NCBI GenBank assembly: GCA_027604685.1
Contig: JADHYX010000101.1
Location: 2,246 to 60,593, forward strand
Length of the DNA stretch: 58,348 nt
Source: Lobulomyces angularis
Lineage: Eukaryota > Chytridiomycota > Chytridiomycetes > Lobulomycetales > Lobulomycetaceae
Direction: 5' to 3'
Shown here one piece after another: positions 55,477-58,348 of the stretch (the first letter of the stretch is position 1; each line of letters starts with the position of its first letter). The position numbers were made by a program, and so were the translations under genes. The notes under the pieces are model-generated. The model had not been told where the DNA came from. It worked only from the letters and a program-made list of their open reading frames with translations, and did no database searches.

Positions 55477-58098
55477 ATGGCACCAGCCGTATCTTCGTTT
55501 CTCAGTGGTGCTAACCCTCTTGAGAATCCTCTCTCCTTGTTGATCATCCAAGTAATAGTAATTGTCAGCTTTTCCAGGTTAATTGCAATTGGTCTGAAAT
55601 TTTTGAAACAGCCTTTGGTCATTGCTGAAGTTATAGGTGGTATTCTTTTAGGAAAATCTGCGCTAGGTATGTTTTATTGAAATTTAGTTAAAAAAAAGTT
55701 AAACTTCTTGTTAATAGGTAGAATCCCTGGGTTTTCTCAAACTCTTTTTCCAGAATCTTCATTAAATGGTTTAAGCCTAATTGCAAATGTTGGCTTAGTT
55801 TTTTATTTATTTCTGGTATTAAAAAAAAAAAAAAAATTTCTTTTACAATTAATTTTACCTTTAGGTCGGTCTGGAACTTGACGCCGTAGGAATGTTTAGT
55901 TCATTCAAAAAATCCGCTTTCATTTCATTGAGTGGTGTTTTGATTCCTTTCGGACTAGGTCTTGGAACGTCAGTTTTACTTTATCAAAATTTAATGCCTC
56001 AACCGTCTGATGTTCCTTTTGTTTCTTTCTTGATATTTATCGGTGTTGCAACTAGTATTACTGCATTTCCTGTGTTGGCTAGGATTTTGACTGAAAGAAA
56101 TTTACTTGGTACTGTTGTTGGTCAAGCTGCTATTTCTAGTGCCGCTGTTGACGATATTTTGGCGTGGATTTTATTATTAATAGTAGTTGCAATGATCAAT
56201 AATACTGGAAATTATATCGTAGCATTGTACGCATTCCTTTGCATTGTCGGATGGGGCCTCTTTTTAATATTTTTAGTCAGACCGTTATTTCACAAATTTA
56301 TCGCAGCAGCTGAAAAAAATGAAACAATTTCAGAATTTACTCTAGTAGTCACATTCTTATTAGTTCTTATTAGTGCCTGGTTTACTGAAGCAGTTGGTGT
56401 TCACGGTATCATCATCATTTTGTTTTACAATTTTTTTTAATAGCCCTTTCATTTTATTTTTTCTGCGCTTTTAGCTATTTTTGGTGCGTTCTTAATTGGA
56501 TTAATTACTCCCCATGACAATGGATTTGCAATTAAAGTTGCCGAGAAAATTGAAGATTTTGTTTGTAGTTTACTCCTTCCATTGGTAAAATTCAAAAATA
56601 TTACATTAGTATTTATAATAATTCTTGTAGTACTTTGCTTATTCTGGTATTAACACACGTATCGATCAACTTAACTCTGCGATTTCATGGGCCATGGTTG
56701 GATTAGTTATGCTTACTGTCATGACTGGTAAAATTGGTGGATGCTTTCTTGCAAGTAAAATATCTGGATATAGCAATAGGGAATCACTTTCAATAGGTGT
56801 TTTAATGAATACAAGTAAGTGCTAGTCCATTATCCATTTTTAAAAAAATTTTTAAAAATTATTTACATAATAAAATAGAGGGTTTGGTTGAATTGATTGT
56901 GTTAAATATTGGTTTAAAAGCAGGAGTAATTAACGTTGAAGTTTTCACGGTCATGGTTGTTATGGCCTTACTTACCACATTTATGACTGTTCCCGTTATC
57001 AGTTTAATTTACCCTCAAAAATACCACAGAGAAAATTTCGTTCAAAAACATTCTGAGGAAGGAACAAGTTCAATTACGGAATCCGGAAAAGTACAAGTTC
57101 AAGATTTGAATTCACTTCCAAACTTTTTTGAAAAGGAGGACCAAAAAGTTAAAGCTCTATTTCCAATTATTGTTTCAAAAGATACAAATTTTATAATCTC
57201 AATTTTCCAGTTAATATCTTCCATGCTATCAGTAGAAGCAACTGCTCTTCGTTTAATCGACATTGAAACCAGACCTTCAGCAATTATGAAAATGCAAGGT
57301 GCGGAATCAATTGAAAAAGACCACTCTTTGAACTTATTTAAATTTGCTGCTAAATTTTCGTTAAGCACTCTAGAAATGATGTTGCATATAACGGGAAAAG
57401 AAAATTTTGTTCATCACATTATTGAAACCAGCGCAAGAAATAACAGCAACATTGTAGTTCTCTCCCATGGACTTGATACTGACGAAGTTTCGTTTGGCAC
57501 TCAAACTAAATTTTTTAACGACCTCTTTCTTCATTCTCGTTGTACCACTGCTGTTTTACTTTATAATAAAATAGAAGAAAATAATGAAGCATATGAAGCC
57601 TCTTTAAACACTGTTCGATCTGTTAACTCGGTAATCATGAAATCATCCTCCATTCAAATTGCAAGTGTTCTCTATGTTTTATTCAATGGTGGCACTCACA
57701 GCAGAGAGGCATTAAGATTTGCTCTATTATGCTCCTTAAAAGAAGGCTCTACCTTAAGAATTTTAGTTTGTAAAGAAAATGGTATGGAATCCTCGTCCAA
57801 AATCATTGAAATTGAAAAACAAGATACAATTCAAAATGACCTAAACCTTTTACAAGGAGACGAAAAAATTAAAGATAGAGAGTTGCTGGAAAATTTTAAA
57901 GCTTTAAACAAAAAAAATTTTGAAATTCAAGAATTAGAAGTTTTTAAATTTGAAGAAATTTCAAAAATTAAAAAGTTTAAAAAATCTGATCTCATCATTG
58001 TTGGAAAGGATTACTTTTTACAAAATCAATTTTCAACTAATAAACTTTCTACCACACCATTTCCTAGCTCAATGGTTGTTGTTAATCATGCTATGTGA
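55477..58098 (+). CDS. CPA2-family K+(Na+)/H+ antiporter (Kha1/CHX-like)
   Basis: A cation/proton exchanger of endomembranes or the plasma membrane. Six exons: 55477-55666, 55718-55814, 55865-56405, 56475-56584, 56631-56814 and 56879-58098. The N-terminal half holds about 12 membrane helices, with QPLVIAEVIGGILLGKSALG, FLVGLELDAVG, GVATSITAFPVLARILTERN, the paired-aspartate helix ISSAAVDDILAWILL, GVHGIAIFGAFLIGL, YSGINTRIDQLN and MNTKGLVELIVLNIGL, all typical of CPA2. The paired aspartates are the expected ion- and proton-binding site. The C-terminal 400 residues are cytosolic and hydrophilic, with two weakly similar domains like the nucleotide-binding-type tails of plant CHX and yeast Kha1. 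The start is set by the first ATG before helix 1 and an intron-phase match. Confidence 0.9.
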
Positions 58099-58348
58099 TT
58101 TTTTTTTTATTTATTGTTAACAACTTATGAATTTTTATTTTTATTTTTATTTTTATTTGCTATTATGAAGTACTTATTCTATTTTAGGTTTCATTTTTAT
58201 ATTTTATAAATTTTTGAAAAAAAAAAATATAAAAAAATTGGATTATTTTCTATTATTTCATCTTTTACATTTTCATATTTAATCTCTAATTTTCTTTTTT
58301 TATTTTTTTTAAAGATATTTATCTAATATAAAAAAAAACAATTCAAAA
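58099..58348. other. 3' flank of the antiporter gene
   Basis: T-rich 3' untranslated and flanking sequence to the window end. It includes a short tandem run of ttttta units at 58132-58160. No gene was seen. Confidence 0.5.

Noticed and set aside
1..58348. Bacterial-style operons, CRISPR arrays, rRNA or tRNA genes
   Set aside because: Pervasive spliceosomal introns show nuclear eukaryotic DNA. No regularly spaced repeats or rRNA were seen, and no tRNA B-box (GGTTCRANNCC) with a matching A-box was found by eye.

Overview
This is an AT-rich nuclear segment from a eukaryote with small spliced genes. Nearly all introns I could resolve are 36-70 bp, begin GT and end TAG/AAG, and sit between AT-rich intergenic spacers of a few hundred bases. 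The gene set points to an opisthokont. A DUF4360 secreted protein and a Kha1/CPA2-type K+/H+ antiporter suggest a fungus. A kinesin-3, a CAMSAP-like protein, an ARM protein that may be CFAP69-like, class C GPCR and ARL5 are all expected in a flagellated lineage and are missing from yeasts. My best inference is a zoosporic (chytrid-grade) fungus; I cannot name the genus. Ten Ns at 44520-44529 mark a scaffold gap.

Layout. 1-0.37 kb: first exon of a minus-strand gene that leaves the window. 1.0-1.54 kb: profilin in four exons. 2.1-4.3 kb: tandem-WW coiled-coil protein with a Q/E-rich repeat tail. 4.84-7.52 kb (minus): SH3-WW-PH-RhoGAP protein of the ARHGAP9/12/15/27 type. 7.65-9.77 kb: GNL1-type circularly permuted GTPase. 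10.05-12.94 kb: SHANK-like N-terminal domain plus ankyrin repeats. 13.16-15.88 kb: unrecognised acidic protein. 16.04-21.20 kb: kinesin-3 (motor, FHA, KIF1-type region, coiled coils) ending in a CaaX box. 21.36-26.25 kb (minus): CAMSAP/Patronin-like protein with CH and CKK domains. 26.8-27.5 kb: unknown protein. 28.0-28.5 kb (minus): single-pass membrane protein. 28.9-30.0 kb: decayed coding relics. 30.4-32.8 kb (minus): ARM-repeat-like protein. 32.96-33.95 kb (minus): ARL5. 34.36-38.54 kb: GABA-B-like class C GPCR with two ligand-binding folds. 39.84-40.26 kb: Sm G. 40.59-43.07 kb: RSF1-like DDT/WHIM chromatin protein. 43.4-44.5 kb: unresolved gene beside the gap. 44.7-46.5 kb (minus): two tandem paralogous membrane proteins. 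47.3-49.0 kb: broken Fanzor (eukaryotic TnpB-like) nuclease. 49.1-49.7 kb: further relics. 50.05-51.80 kb (minus): unknown basic protein. 52.1-52.8 kb (minus): DUF4360 secreted protein. 55.5-58.1 kb: CPA2 antiporter.

Several genes fall in one functional area: actin and Rho control (profilin, RhoGAP), microtubule minus-end binding and transport (CAMSAP, kinesin-3), cortical scaffolding (SHANK-like, WW protein), and membrane sensing and traffic (class C receptor, ARL5). There is no operon logic here, so shared function is only an inference from co-location. The most notable items are the SHANK-like scaffold, the CAMSAP with CKK, the kinesin-3 with a prenylation motif in place of a visible PH domain, the tandem-ligand-domain receptor and the Fanzor relic. 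All splice models were assembled by eye from reading frame, GT/AG sites and family alignment from memory; none was checked against transcripts.
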